Below, in pieces: positions 39,270 through 48,278 of a DNA stretch of 64,000 nucleotides (the first letter of the stretch is position 1; the number at the start of each line of letters is the position of its first letter). A program made the translations under genes and the position numbers. Source of the DNA: Blastopirellula marina DSM 3645 (GTDB lineage: Bacteria; Planctomycetota; Planctomycetia; Pirellulales; Pirellulaceae). The notes under the pieces are model-generated. The model had not been told where the DNA came from and searched no databases. It saw only the letters and a program-made list of their open reading frames with translations. The stretch spans positions 1,128,817 to 1,192,816 of the forward strand of contig NZ_CH672376.1 in NCBI RefSeq assembly GCF_000153105.1, written 5' to 3'.

Positions 39270-39575
39270 TTATTCTTCGTCCGAGTCGTAATCTTCTGAG
39301 TAGTCTTTGTAGACCGGTCGCGGCTGGTTGACCATTCGCGGCTCTTCGGCGGCGGCCACCGATTGTGCGGCGCAATTGGGACAGACGGTCAGTTGCTCGA
39401 CAATCTCATGTCCTCGTCCGCCGCGATCGATCGTTTGCGTGTCGCGACGCATTCGAGGTCCGCGCGGAGCCGGGCGCGAGCGTGAACCATATTCTTTATG
39501 GCGTTCCGAAATAATAATTTGGTGAGCCGGAGTGCGCGCAGGAGTAATCGTGCCGCATCGTTGGCATTTGTACAT
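39270..39575 (-). CDS. small zinc-ribbon protein of unknown function
   Basis: A 101-aa protein with two CxxC pairs: MYKCQRCGT at the N-terminus (C4, C7) and LTVCPNCAAQ near residue 65. The centre is basic (SRSRPAPRGPRMRRDTQ) and the tail acidic (SEDYDSDEE). A zinc-bound RNA- or protein-binding role is plausible but unproven. It is encoded downstream of and in the same direction as a cold-shock protein gene, separated by about 170 bp. Confidence 0.72.
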   Translation of the reverse strand: MYKCQRCGTITPARTPAHQIIISERHKEYGSRSRPAPRGPRMRRDTQTIDRGGRGHEIVEQLTVCPNCAAQSVAAAEEPRMVNQPRPVYKDYSEDYDSDEE

Positions 39576-39748
39576 ATTTTTGCCGTGGTTTGTATGCGAT
39601 CGCGGATGAGCGAATCACAGGAGAAAAACGTCACTTCCGACGGCTTGAAGAAGTCGCGGGTTGCGTAGCAAAATTGCGAGGAAGAAGATGCCCCAGAGGG
39701 CGAGCTCGCCCCGCGATCAAAAGTTCGCAGGGCGGCTCTGCAATCTGC

Positions 39749-39946
39749 TTAGATCACTTGGACCTGTTCGGCACGCGGACCCTTGGGGCCTTGGCCTTCG
39801 ACGTAAGAGACGGTCTGGCCTTCGCGCAAATCGTCATAGCGGCATCCTTCCAAGCTCGACATGTGGAAGAACAGGTCTTTGTTTGACCCGGTGTCGATGA
39901 AACCGAAACCTTTGTCGGTCAAACGCTTGATTTTACCTTCTGGCAT
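39749..39946 (-). CDS. cold-shock-domain nucleic-acid-binding protein
   Basis: A 65-aa single cold-shock domain. RNP1 reads KGFGFID (residues 12-18) and RNP2 reads DLFFHMS (24-30), the aromatic surfaces that bind single-stranded RNA or DNA. It is of the short CspA-like type. Start ATG 39946 (MPEGKIKRL) follows a GAGTGA-type site; GTG three codons upstream is an alternative. Its promoter lies about 90 bp upstream, leaving a long leader as in cold-inducible csp genes, so temperature regulation is plausible. Confidence 0.93.
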   Translation of the reverse strand: MPEGKIKRLTDKGFGFIDTGSNKDLFFHMSSLEGCRYDDLREGQTVSYVEGQGPKGPRAEQVQVI

Positions 39947-40033
39947 CAAAATCACTCACAAAACATAAAGCTGCGACTGCCGGTCAAAAAAACACTCTCG
40001 CAACCTGACAGCCGCCATCAAAAACTTCGGTGC

Positions 40034-40062
40034 ATCCTATGCCTATGAGGGGCTCTCGTCAA
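40034..40062 (-). promoter_or_regulatory. sigma70-type promoter of the cold-shock gene
   Basis: On the minus strand TTGACG (40062-40057), a 17-bp spacer and TAGGAT (40039-40034). It predicts an untranslated leader of about 80 nt before the cold-shock start codon. The rest of the 435-bp gap up to 40381 shows no gene. Confidence 0.6.
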
Positions 40063-40381
40063 TGTTTGCACACCCAAACGATGCGAAATCTCCAAGAAAA
40101 CAGCGCCGCCTAGCCGAAGATTCCCAAGAATCGGAGGTTTGGGGGCTTTAACCAAAGGATTTCAGAGGATTTGCGTGTTTTGGGAAGCTGCCGAATATCA
40201 CCCTGGAAAGCGCCGCGAGAACCCCGTTTTTAGCGCTCTCTCGATCCGCGACTGCCAAACGGGGGCCGCTTTCACGGGATTGAATGACAGAAATGTCGCT
40301 ATCCTTTTTCGACGCTCTGAGAGTCGTCCGTTACGATGACGCGTCGACTCACCATGGATTTCGTTCTATTTCGGAAACAGC

Positions 40382-41347
40382 ATGTTCATCTTGATTCTCT
40401 ACATTGTCGGCTTCATCCTGCTCTCTGGCGTCGCCGCTTTGGTGGACGCCGCCATCCTGAGCGTTTCGCGCAGCGAAGTCGAAGAGATGGTCATGAAAAA
40501 ATTGCCCGGCGCGATACCGCTGCAAGCGGTCAAGAATCGAGTCACCCGCGCCGTGGTGGTGGTCGTGATTTTGACCAACACGATCAACGTGCTGGGGCCG
40601 GTCTTGGCCGGCAGCAAAGCGGTCGAATTGTACGGCGACACCGTGATCGGCATCGTCACGGCGATCCTGACCTTCGGCACGATTATCTTTTCCGAGATCA
40701 TCCCCAAGTCGCTCGCGACGCACTATGCGCCGCTGATCAGCCGGATCGCCGCGCCGCCGATTTTGGCGTTGATCTATGTCTTGTACCCGATCGTGTTGCC
40801 GCTGGATTGGCTCTCGCGGCAGTTTCAATCAGGCGTACGACCGGTGGGGACCGAAGCCCAGATTCGTTCGTTGGCGGCGCTCGGTCGAACGGCGGGACAT
40901 ATCGATAACGAGGAGGTTCGCTTAGTCCATCGCGCGTTTCTCTTGAACGACAAATTCGCCACGGATGTGATGACGCCGCTCAAAAATATCGTTTCGGTGA
41001 AGCAAGAAGCGACCGTCCGCGAAGCGGCGCAAGCCGTCTTTGAGCACGAGTATTCACGCTTCCCCATCTTCGGCCATTCGGTGAACGACGTTGTCGGCAT
41101 GGTGCTCAGTCGCGAGGTCCTGGCCGAACTCGCCGGCGAGAAAGACCAAGCGCCGGTCGCCGATCTGGTTCGCCCTGCGTTGGTGGTGACTTCCGATCAG
41201 CGGTGTGACGATCTTCTCAAAGAGTTCCGCGCGAAGCGGATTCACCTAGCGATCGTACAAGACCAAGGAAAGACGGTCGGCCTGGTCACGCTCGAGGATG
41301 TGTTGGAAGAGTTGGTCGGCGAGATTGATGATGAGAAGGACGTGTAG
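40382..41347 (+). CDS. CNNM/DUF21 and CBS-domain membrane protein
   Basis: A 321-aa protein with an N-terminal DUF21 transmembrane domain of about four helices (residues 1-150: FILILYIVGFILLSGVAALV; TFGTIIFSEIIPKSLATHYA). A CBS pair follows, with VMTPLKNIVSV, FSRFPIFG-like EYSRFPIFGHS and VTLEDVLEELVGEI. This is the arrangement of CorC/HlyC-type and CNNM proteins, proposed to export Mg2+ or Co2+. It lacks the extra CorC_HlyC domain at the end. Together with corA it suggests divalent cation control. A modest ribosome site precedes ATG 40382. Confidence 0.9.
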   Translation: MFILILYIVGFILLSGVAALVDAAILSVSRSEVEEMVMKKLPGAIPLQAVKNRVTRAVVVVVILTNTINVLGPVLAGSKAVELYGDTVIGIVTAILTFGTIIFSEIIPKSLATHYAPLISRIAAPPILALIYVLYPIVLPLDWLSRQFQSGVRPVGTEAQIRSLAALGRTAGHIDNEEVRLVHRAFLLNDKFATDVMTPLKNIVSVKQEATVREAAQAVFEHEYSRFPIFGHSVNDVVGMVLSREVLAELAGEKDQAPVADLVRPALVVTSDQRCDDLLKEFRAKRIHLAIVQDQGKTVGLVTLEDVLEELVGEIDDEKDV

Positions 41348-41567
41348 AGAACTGTGCGTTGTTTGGGGATCGGGGCAAAATATGCGCACTACTTCATTGG
41401 AAATCGGCCTGTTTTGCCCATTTTACGGCGTAGATTTCCCCTAGTAGAGTTGGGCATGCCTGACCCGCAAAACTTCCCCTTAGTTGAAACTGGCCGCCTG
41501 CGCAGCCAGAATTAAGAGATAGCCCGCCAATTCACATTCGCCTGCCTTGCTTAGTTTGGAGCCTTCC

Positions 41568-42704
41568 ATGTTGCGTTCGCTAGCCACGTTTCGAGTTCTT
41601 GCCGCTACGATTTGCTTTTGCGTCGTGCTGTCGTTCTCGGCGCGCCAAGCCGCGGCAATTCCTTTCTTCTGGGAAGTTTTCGAAAAGCAATATGTCCATG
41701 CGGACGCCAAAGATGACAAGGTGAAACAGTTCTCGGCCGCTGCGGCAGCCGCCAAGTGCAATGTTTGTCACATCGACGGCAAGTCGAAAAAAGAACGCAA
41801 TCCCTACGGAGTCGCGTTGGCCGAAACGCTGAAAAAAGAGAACTTCAAAAAGGAGCGAATCGAAGGGGAGCGTGACAAAGCGGAAGCGGAAGTGATCGCC
41901 GCATTGGAAGCGGCCTCTGCCCAGAAAGAGAACGACAAGGCGAAACCGTTTGGCGAATTGATCGCCGCCGGATCGTTGCCGAGCGCTGCCGCCGAAGCGA
42001 AACCGGAAACGCCCAAAGAAGAGATGAAGCCGGAAGAGGCGCCGAAAACCGAAGAAGTCGCCGCGCTCTCCCCCGAAGCGATCGCCAAATTCAAGGCCGA
42101 GCTACGAGCCGAAATGGAGGCCGAACTCGCGGCCGCCAAAGCGGCGCTATCGGCCGCAATTCCCAAGATGTTGGACGCGACGGTAACGGCGAATGAAATT
42201 GCCGCCAAATACCCTCAGGCGCCGATCGACGAACAAGCGGAAGCCGAAGCGATGAAGAAGATCGCCGAGTTTGGCGGCACGATCAATCGCGTCGCGCAAA
42301 GCAGTGACGCCAAAGTCGTGACCTACCATCTCTCCGACAAACCGGTGCATGACGAAGCGCTCGCGCCGCTGCGCAAAATCGGCAATGTGGTCGAGATCAA
42401 TCTGATGGGAACCGAAGTGACCGACGCCGGGCTCGAACATTTAGCCGGCCTGAAGCAGCTAGAACGCTTGAACCTGGCGAAGACGAAAGTGACCGACTCG
42501 GGACTACGGTACTTGGCTGCTTGCGAGAAGCTGAGCTATCTCAACTTGTATGCAACCGAAGTAAGCGACGCCGGCATCGATCATCTCTACAGCTTGCCCA
42601 GCCTGCGTCATCTTTATCTTTGGCAGACGAAAGCGACGCCAGAAAGTGCGAAGCAACTCTCCGCAGCGATCCCCGGTTTGAAGGTAAATCTCGGCTCGAT
42701 GTAG
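41568..42704 (+). CDS. exported protein with heme-type CxxCH motif and C-terminal LRRs
   Basis: A 378-aa protein. The start ATG 41568 follows GGAG and begins a signal peptide (LATFRVLAATICFCVVLSFS). Near residue 65 lies a single CNVCH c-heme-type motif (KCNVCHIDGKSKKERNPYG). A long alanine-, glutamate- and lysine-rich region at ~90-215 is probably extended or coiled. The last ~130 residues are LRRs (VVEINLMGTEVTDAGLEHLA and repeats). Heme binding would need cytochrome-c maturation; the cysteines could alternatively bind metal. This domain mix is typical of planctomycetes; role unknown. Confidence 0.75.
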   Translation: MLRSLATFRVLAATICFCVVLSFSARQAAAIPFFWEVFEKQYVHADAKDDKVKQFSAAAAAAKCNVCHIDGKSKKERNPYGVALAETLKKENFKKERIEGERDKAEAEVIAALEAASAQKENDKAKPFGELIAAGSLPSAAAEAKPETPKEEMKPEEAPKTEEVAALSPEAIAKFKAELRAEMEAELAAAKAALSAAIPKMLDATVTANEIAAKYPQAPIDEQAEAEAMKKIAEFGGTINRVAQSSDAKVVTYHLSDKPVHDEALAPLRKIGNVVEINLMGTEVTDAGLEHLAGLKQLERLNLAKTKVTDSGLRYLAACEKLSYLNLYATEVSDAGIDHLYSLPSLRHLYLWQTKATPESAKQLSAAIPGLKVNLGSM

Positions 42705-42847
42705 GAGGGCGCTTACGCGATCTTCACAAGAGCTTTACATGCGAAAGAAAGTTCCAGTTCTTTGCCGATTGGAGAGAACCGAACGTTTTTGTCGTCGTAC
42801 TGGAGAATGGAGTACTCTATCCATCCTTACAGCGAAACAGAAACAAG

Positions 42848-43150
42848 ATGTTTGCCGAAGCTCTTCGCGGTTTAATCATCCGCGTGACGAAGGGTCCGGC
42901 CGCCAGCCCGCCGCCCCAGCAGTCAACTCGCAAACCGCAGGAAAAGGGAACCTACTACATCAAATTTGATCCGCACGCGCCGGAGACCGGACCTTTCACC
43001 AAGTCCGAACTACGCGCGTTAGCGGCAGATCGTTTGATTCACAAACGTTCGCTGATCCGATCGGGCAAAACCGACTGGTTTCAGATTTCGAACGTCAAAG
43101 GTCTCGGACTTCCTCTGATCGAGCCCCCCTCAGGCGACAAAGTTCGCTAG
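42848..43150 (+). CDS. GYF-like (DUF4339) domain protein
   Basis: A 100-aa protein whose second half fits the DUF4339/GYF_2 pattern: YYIKFDPHAPETGPFTKSEL, then ADRLIHKRSLIRSGKTDWF. Such domains are thought to bind peptides and often occur at the ends of planctomycete membrane proteins. ATG 42848 has no clear Shine-Dalgarno. The frame is open further upstream into the LRR gene, so the true start could lie between 42705 and 42848. Unit of function is uncertain. Confidence 0.6.
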   Translation: MFAEALRGLIIRVTKGPAASPPPQQSTRKPQEKGTYYIKFDPHAPETGPFTKSELRALAADRLIHKRSLIRSGKTDWFQISNVKGLGLPLIEPPSGDKVR

Positions 43151-43187
43151 CGCTTGCCTGCCTGACAGTCAGCCTGATCGTCGCCCC

Positions 43188-43355
43188 TTACAGCAGCGTT
43201 GAAAAAATCAACGCTGCTGACATGGCGGTCACTCCGATCAAGACCAGACTCTGGACGAAAAGCGAAGCAATCTTGGCTTTTTGCATCTCCAGGTCTCCTC
43301 GTTTCGCAGCAATGGTAATGGTTCTGGCTCGTGGGGCACTCTTTTGCGACATCAT
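43188..43355 (-). CDS. 55-aa membrane micro-protein (candidate)
   Basis: An ORF too short for usual gene calls. It starts ATGATG after a very strong AGGAGG site at 6-nt spacing. The first 28 residues are polar and basic (MMSQKSAPRARTITIAAKRG), and then one hydrophobic helix runs to the end (IASLFVQSLVLIGVTAMSAA, then LIFSTLL). An internal ATG at codon 24 also has a good AGGAG site, so a 32-aa short form may be made. The 3' end forms a perfect 12-bp hairpin (CAGCAGCGTTGA/TCAACGCTGCTG). No homolog is known to me. Confidence 0.6.
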   Translation of the reverse strand: MMSQKSAPRARTITIAAKRGDLEMQKAKIASLFVQSLVLIGVTAMSAALIFSTLL

Positions 43356-43698
43356 CGTTTTCCTCCTGAAAAATGGTGCTCCTCAATAAATAGCATCCCG
43401 CGTGCCGAACTGCGCAAAGAATGATGCAAATCACATAAGTCTCATCGCGACAAGCGTTTGGCCAATTCGCTTTGGCGCAAACGATAACCGGCCTTGCCAT
43501 TTTCAGTGCGACTGTCTCATGCTTGCGTCTCATTTTGAGAGGAAAACGGGGGAGCCGTCGCTCACTTTTTGGGCGGGCCCATTTGTGCGAGTCGGGACGA
43601 AATTGCGCCTCGAAGAGATGGCATCCACGCTAGGCTAGAGAACTTTTCAGCGAGCTGAACCAAGCGTCCCCTTTCGCTCCGGCTTCTCTCCCAAATCA

Positions 43699-43785
43699 GC
43701 CGCACGGCGTTAGCCGCGGTTTCTGACAGGAACGTATCGTCGACGGAAAATTGGAGACAAGAAACCGCAGCTAATGTCGTGCGGC
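43699..43785. repeat. imperfect inverted repeat, 26-bp arms
   Basis: The left arm starts GCCGCACGGCGTTAGCCGCG and the right arm ends CTAATGTCGTGCGGC. They pair with four mismatches over 26 bases around a 35-nt loop. It lies in a 490-bp stretch (43356-43845) with no other gene that I can support. Such GC-rich palindromes look like dispersed intergenic repeats; only one copy is in this window. Confidence 0.6.
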
Positions 43786-43845
43786 TAATGTCGGCATGCA
43801 TTTCACTCTCACCGTCGGCTAGCAGGAAACCGTGCTAGGCTAGAC

Positions 43846-44646
43846 TCACGACTTCTCAAACGGAAACGTCTCGTCAATTTCCGCCGCCGACAACTCCACC
43901 AAAAACTTCGCGAGCCGCTCAGTCATTTTTTCCAGCAGCTTCTCTCCCTTTTCGGCCGTCGATGCATGCGGATAGCCAGAGCCGCTGTTGGTGGTCAGCA
44001 GATGCCAAGGTCGCGTGATCGAGACCCAGCCTTGTTGCAGCGCCTCAAACTGCATCGCGCGCTGACTGCCGGCGTCCGCGTTGAGCGTGCCGTCGGCGTT
44101 TTTCTCGACCAGGTGACCCTGGCAGGCCATGATCAGCGACGTTTCCATCTCGCCTGCGTGATCGTCCATGTGCTCGAAGATTTCGTAGTAGTCTTCCGGC
44201 GATAAGATGCGGAACCAGTTGCAAAGAAAGAGTTGCGCTTCGGTCTTGCCGTACAGCTCGCGCAGCAACGGTTTGAACTCGTTGCCGCCGTGACTGTTGA
44301 GCAACACCACTTTGCGAATCCCGCTTTCGACCAGCGACTTCACCAGATCGGTCACCAACAGAAACAACGTCGAAGGGTTGACGTTCATCGCCAACGGAAA
44401 CTGGTTCATGTTGGTTTCGGTGCCGTAAGGCATCGTCGGCAACAGCACGACTTTCGCGCCTTGCTGGTGAGCCGCGGCGCAAATCCGCTCGCCGATGACG
44501 GTCCCTTCGTACATGTCGGTGCCGTAAGGGAGATGCAAATTGTGCGGTTCGGTCGCGCCTAGCGGCAACACGGCGACCTCGTACGGATTCTCTTTGACGT
44601 ATCCGTAATTCACTTCCGACAAGATCCAAGGACGCATTTCGCTCAT
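43846..44646 (-). CDS. creatininase-family amidohydrolase
   Basis: A 266-aa protein of the creatininase fold. Metal-binding blocks are visible: VLPLGATEPHNLHLPYGTD (E, H and D ligands), VLLNSHGGNEFKPLL (H) and MDDHAGEMETSL. Known relatives act on creatinine, mycofactocin peptides or pyrimidine and aminopyrrole intermediates, so creatinine itself need not be the substrate. No mycofactocin or flavin genes are close. It is likely cytosolic and transcribed alone. Confidence 0.88.
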   Translation of the reverse strand: MSEMRPWILSEVNYGYVKENPYEVAVLPLGATEPHNLHLPYGTDMYEGTVIGERICAAAHQQGAKVVLLPTMPYGTETNMNQFPLAMNVNPSTLFLLVTDLVKSLVESGIRKVVLLNSHGGNEFKPLLRELYGKTEAQLFLCNWFRILSPEDYYEIFEHMDDHAGEMETSLIMACQGHLVEKNADGTLNADAGSQRAMQFEALQQGWVSITRPWHLLTTNSGSGYPHASTAEKGEKLLEKMTERLAKFLVELSAAEIDETFPFEKS

Positions 44647-44707
44647 AGCGGCATACCTTCGGCGGGGACTGAGGGGGCGAGAAAGCAGGAAGCCGCTATT
44701 CTAACGG

Positions 44708-46519
44708 CTATTGGGCGCCAACCGTAACCTGCAACATCGGCATGGCCTGCTGCAATTTTGCAATGCCGTCAGCCGTGGTCGACGTGCGGCGCAAATCAAG
44801 CGCACGTAGTTGCGCACAACGGATTAGTTCGGCCAATCCGGCGTCGGAGATCTTGGTGACCGCGAGTCGCAAAATTTGCAAACGCTCAAGTTTTGTCAGC
44901 GGTTGCAGACCATCGTCGGTGATCGCCGTGCCGCTGAGATCCAGTTCGCCTAGATTCGCCAACTGCGAGATCGTCGGCGTCGCCGCATCGGTCGTCGCGG
45001 TGCCGCCGAGTCCCAGATCACGCAGACGCGGCGTTTGCAGTTGCTGCACGCCGCGACTCGTCACGCGCGTGCCGGTCAAGTCGAGCCAGTCCAAACGCGG
45101 CAGTTGCGCGATCGCTGCGAGACCGACATCGGTCACCGCCGTGCGACCCAGCGCCAGATCAACGGTCGGACCCTGGGGATCCAACTGGGCGAGCATCGCG
45201 TCATCGACTTCCAGAAATTTGGCGTAGTTCTCGTCGATCTGGTTGGCCGATAGCCCGGTCGTTTCTTCCAGCGATCGAGCGTGATCCCTCCGCAAATAGA
45301 TCGTGCGGAGATACTCGACAAACTTGCTGCGATGCAGGGCGGAGTCGCCATCCATCAGGTAGTGCGCCAGTCCCGCCGCTTCGCTATAGAGAGGCCGAAT
45401 GTCGGCATGCTTTTGCAACTGCTCACGCGACAGAGCGCTTAGCTCTTGCACCGGCAGATGAAAGTTGCCGACCAGGCGGCGATTGCGGGCAAACTGCAAA
45501 CGGGACGCGTCGAAGCCGCCGATCGTGCAATAACCGTCGAACATGCGAACCGACTCCATGTAGAGCGCGGCGCCTTCGATCGCCCAGAAGTTCGCTTCTT
45601 GGCCGATGTCGGCCGGGGCCGAGCGGTACTCATGAAAGAGTTGATGCGTCGCTTCATGCAGCCAGGTCGATTGAGCGGCCGCATCGTCGGAGGCGAAGAA
45701 GTAGGCCTCTTCTTTGGCGAAGAGATAAATCCCCAGCGTCATCGCCGCTTGCGGCTCAAGGGGAGTCAGATAGTCAACGTACTCTTGCTGCGAGCGGAAG
45801 TAGGCGATGTGAAACTTCTTGCGGCTGGGACTAGGCGTTTGGCCGTCAAAGTAGCTTTGCAACTGACGACGATTGCTCCAATAGTCGAAGAACATTTGCT
45901 CCCAGGCCGAGTAGAGCAACTCCAGCTTTTCGGCTAGCGCCAGTCCGGCCGCTTCACTGTGATTGGTGCTGATCTCAAAATGGGGCGATTCGATCAACCA
46001 ATACGTTTTCGCCGGCCAGGGAAATTTGGGATGGTCCAACCGCAGTTGTTTCACACGCGTCGTCACGCCGGGGCGCCGCCAGACGCCGCTCACTTGGCGA
46101 TAACCCAAGATACGTCTGGCTTCGGCATGATCGGGATTCTCACGCAATACGTCATGCACCAAGCGATAGGCGACGTCGGCCCGCTCGGCGGCCAGCTCTT
46201 GGTGGGCCAGTGCAAACAGTTGCTCGGCGTACGCGTGCCGTAGCGCCGTCAGCTTTTCGTACCAGAAGGCGATCAGTTGCGTCGGTTGGCCGGTCGGCTG
46301 CAGCGGATCGCTCTCGGGGACCAGCACCGCATAGTTGTAGATCGGACGACGTTGCAAATACCAATCACGCGTCGCCGCCGCTTGCGGCGCCATCTTTAGC
46401 TCGTCGCACTTGTCGGCCAACTGCGTCAGTTCGCTTTGAAAGCGTACGTCGATCGTCGCGCGATCCAAAGTTGGATCGGCGGCAAGCAGCGACAAACTGA
46501 TCAGCAACGGGGCGAACAC
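44708..46519 (-). CDS. exported HExxH metallopeptidase-like protein with C-terminal LRRs
   Basis: A 603-aa protein with a short signal sequence (MFAPLLISLSLLAAD). The first 170 residues are helical and tetratricopeptide-like (LAAERADVAYRLVHDVLREN). The middle domain resembles DUF1570: HEATH, the HExxH zinc motif, lies in STWLHEATHQLFHEY, and a downstream glutamate is in WAIEGAALYME. The C-terminal ~150 residues are LRRs (LDLTGTRVTSRGVQQL; LDLSGTAITDDGLQPL). It is probably periplasmic or surface-bound. Peptidase activity is inferred from the motif only. Confidence 0.78.
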   Translation of the reverse strand: MFAPLLISLSLLAADPTLDRATIDVRFQSELTQLADKCDELKMAPQAAATRDWYLQRRPIYNYAVLVPESDPLQPTGQPTQLIAFWYEKLTALRHAYAEQLFALAHQELAAERADVAYRLVHDVLRENPDHAEARRILGYRQVSGVWRRPGVTTRVKQLRLDHPKFPWPAKTYWLIESPHFEISTNHSEAAGLALAEKLELLYSAWEQMFFDYWSNRRQLQSYFDGQTPSPSRKKFHIAYFRSQQEYVDYLTPLEPQAAMTLGIYLFAKEEAYFFASDDAAAQSTWLHEATHQLFHEYRSAPADIGQEANFWAIEGAALYMESVRMFDGYCTIGGFDASRLQFARNRRLVGNFHLPVQELSALSREQLQKHADIRPLYSEAAGLAHYLMDGDSALHRSKFVEYLRTIYLRRDHARSLEETTGLSANQIDENYAKFLEVDDAMLAQLDPQGPTVDLALGRTAVTDVGLAAIAQLPRLDWLDLTGTRVTSRGVQQLQTPRLRDLGLGGTATTDAATPTISQLANLGELDLSGTAITDDGLQPLTKLERLQILRLAVTKISDAGLAELIRCAQLRALDLRRTSTTADGIAKLQQAMPMLQVTVGAQ

Positions 46520-46593
46520 AATCGGCGGCTTCAGAGGGGAGGGACAGGCGAAGGCGTATCTTTTAGTCTACTTTCTCGCTCCCAATCGCGCAG

Positions 46594-46624
46594 CAAAAAG
46601 GCCGCTGGAAACGCGCCAGCGGCC
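46594..46624 (-). terminator. rho-independent terminator
   Basis: On the minus strand GGCCGCTGG / CCAGCGGCC stem-loop followed by TTTTTG, 34 bp beyond the stop of the sugar-isomerase-like gene. Confidence 0.88.
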
Positions 46625-46657
46625 TGGTGGTCGTACCGATAATAGGGACGATTTCGC

Positions 46658-47662
46658 TTATTGCTTCTCTTTGTCGAACGCTGCGTCAAATGCGACGTTG
46701 CTGGGGGCGAAGTCAATTTCGCGAACAAACTGGCAAGATTCTTGGGCGCCATGCATGCGGTCCATGCCCGAGTCTTCCCATTCGATCGCGAGCGGGCCGT
46801 CGTAGCCGATATCGTTCAGGGCGCGGATGATTTCTTCAAAGTTGACGCCGCCGTGACCAGGGCTGCGGAAATTCCAACCGCGGCGATGATCGCCAAAGTC
46901 GATGTGGCTTCCCAAAATGCCGCTGCGGCCGTTCAGCGTGACGATAGCGTCTTTGATGTGAACGTTGTAAATCCGCTCGGGGAACGCGCGAATGAATTCG
47001 ACGGGATCAACGCCTTGCCACAAGAGATGGCTGGGATCGAAGTTGAAGCCGAACTCCTCGCGATGCCCGACCGCTTCGAGGGCCCGCTCGGCCGAATAGA
47101 GATCAAAGGCGATTTCGGTCGGATGAACTTCGAGCGCGAATTTCACGCCGCACTCGCCAAAGACGTCAAGGATCGGATTCCAGCGATCCGCGAACAGTTG
47201 AAATCCGTCGTCGATCATTTTGGGCGGCACCGGCGGAAAGCTATAGAGCAAATGCCAGATGCTGCTGCCGGTGAAGCCGTTCACGACGCCGACGCCAAAT
47301 TTTTGGGCGGCGCGAGCGGTCGCTTTCATTTCTTCGGCGGCGCGAGCATTGACGCCGGCCGGGTCGCCATCGCCCCAAACGTAATCAGGCAAGATCGACT
47401 TATGACGTTCGTCAATCACATCGCAAACGGCCTGGCCGACCAGGTGAGCGCTGATCGCATGGCATTGCAGATCGTATTTTTCGAGTTGCTCTCGTTTCTT
47501 CTCGCAATAGTCCCCTTCGGCGCCGGCGCGATCGACTTCAAAGTGATCGCCCCAACAGGCGAGTTCCAGGCCGTCGAAACCAAATTCGCGCATCGCCTTG
47601 GCCATGTCGTCCAGTTTCAAGTCGGCCCATTGACCGGTAAACATCATCACGGGGCGTGCCAT
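46658..47662 (-). CDS. sugar phosphate isomerase/epimerase family protein
   Basis: A 334-aa AP-endonuclease-2-like TIM barrel. It shows the family pattern [37 protein letters not shown], the metal-binding E/D/H series ([33 protein letters not shown]) and a late [11 protein letters not shown]. Planctomycetes carry many such proteins beside oxidoreductases, often linked to inositol or unusual sugar use. The exact sugar is unknown. It has its own terminator and looks monocistronic. Confidence 0.9.
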   Translation of the reverse strand: MARPVMMFTGQWADLKLDDMAKAMREFGFDGLELACWGDHFEVDRAGAEGDYCEKKREQLEKYDLQCHAISAHLVGQAVCDVIDERHKSILPDYVWGDGDPAGVNARAAEEMKATARAAQKFGVGVVNGFTGSSIWHLLYSFPPVPPKMIDDGFQLFADRWNPILDVFGECGVKFALEVHPTEIAFDLYSAERALEAVGHREEFGFNFDPSHLLWQGVDPVEFIRAFPERIYNVHIKDAIVTLNGRSGILGSHIDFGDHRRGWNFRSPGHGGVNFEEIIRALNDIGYDGPLAIEWEDSGMDRMHGAQESCQFVREIDFAPSNVAFDAAFDKEKQ

Positions 47663-47852
47663 GTGGAGCTCCTCTTAGGCGTCTTAGAAGAAATAGAAGG
47701 GGGTGAGAGACTTGCGTGCGACTCAATCAGACCGCCGCGGGACGCGTCGCAGCAAACAGGTATTTTGCCCCTTAGCGTGTCGGCGTGCAACCTGTCGCCG
47801 CAGGAGCACATTTTGAAGCGGCGCTGATGCAAGTCGCCGGCGTCTATTACTC

Positions 47853-48102
47853 TTCGTAGCCCGCAGCGCCAGTTTTGAAGTTGCGACATTTTCCTGGTTG
47901 GCCGCGATAGCTCCGCTATCGGGGCGGCGCAGCCGTAAGCGGCATTGATTCCTGGTGTGCAGTTCCGGGCCATTTCGCGATTACCAATGACGTCGCAACC
48001 ATCGTCGCCCAGCCCGTAGCGAGACTCCGTGGCGGAACACCAGCCAGAGGCGCGAGCCGATGGAATGCGGCTGGCTACTTCAATCCGAGTCGGGATCGCC
48101 GA
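47853..48102. repeat. mosaic repeat: second family copy interrupted by partial element (copy C)
   Basis: CTTCGTAGCCCGCAGCGCCA at 47853 starts a repeat also seen at 51168 and 60546. Its second block (GCCAGAGGCGCGAGCCGATG at 48043) follows after a larger gap than in the other two copies. In the gap, 47895-48003 matches the left ~110 bases of the 185-bp element (TGGTTGGCCGCGATAGCTCC onward); no right terminus is found. The remainder of the 616-bp gap holds no gene. Confidence 0.75.
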
Positions 48103-48198
48103 CCGCATTCCCTCGTTGGCGCAGCGGGCTAGTGTTGCGTCACGCGACAATTTTCGGGCGCGATGCTGGAAAGAAAGTTCCGCGGGCAAGAAAAGGAG

Positions 48199-48243
48199 GA
48201 GAGGGCAAGTCCGATGGTTGTCGCCTGGCGGACTCGCCCTCTC
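48199..48243 (-). terminator. terminator of the sigma factor gene
   Basis: On the minus strand GAGAGGGCGAGTCCG pairs with CGGACTTGCCCTCTC (one mismatch) around a short loop, followed by CTCCTTTTCTT. It lies 35 bp past the stop codon. Confidence 0.75.
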
Positions 48244-48278
48244 ACGCACCCTAAGATGGATGGCCTGCGGTTCAGGCC

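Noticed and set aside
39261-39282. Hairpin GGACGAAG/CTTCGTCC between convergent genes as a terminator
   Set aside because: A perfect 8-bp stem, but it contains the minus-strand stop codon and has no T-run on either side; left as a note in the neighbouring gene.
42521-42847. N-terminal extension of the GYF-like gene overlapping the LRR gene
   Set aside because: The first 60 codons overlap the end of the LRR gene in another frame and look non-coding; the later part remains possible and is noted in the feature.
46661-47827. 388-aa plus-strand frame opposite the sugar-isomerase-like gene
   Set aside because: The minus-strand protein has clear TIM-barrel motifs and a terminator; the antisense product is composition-driven.
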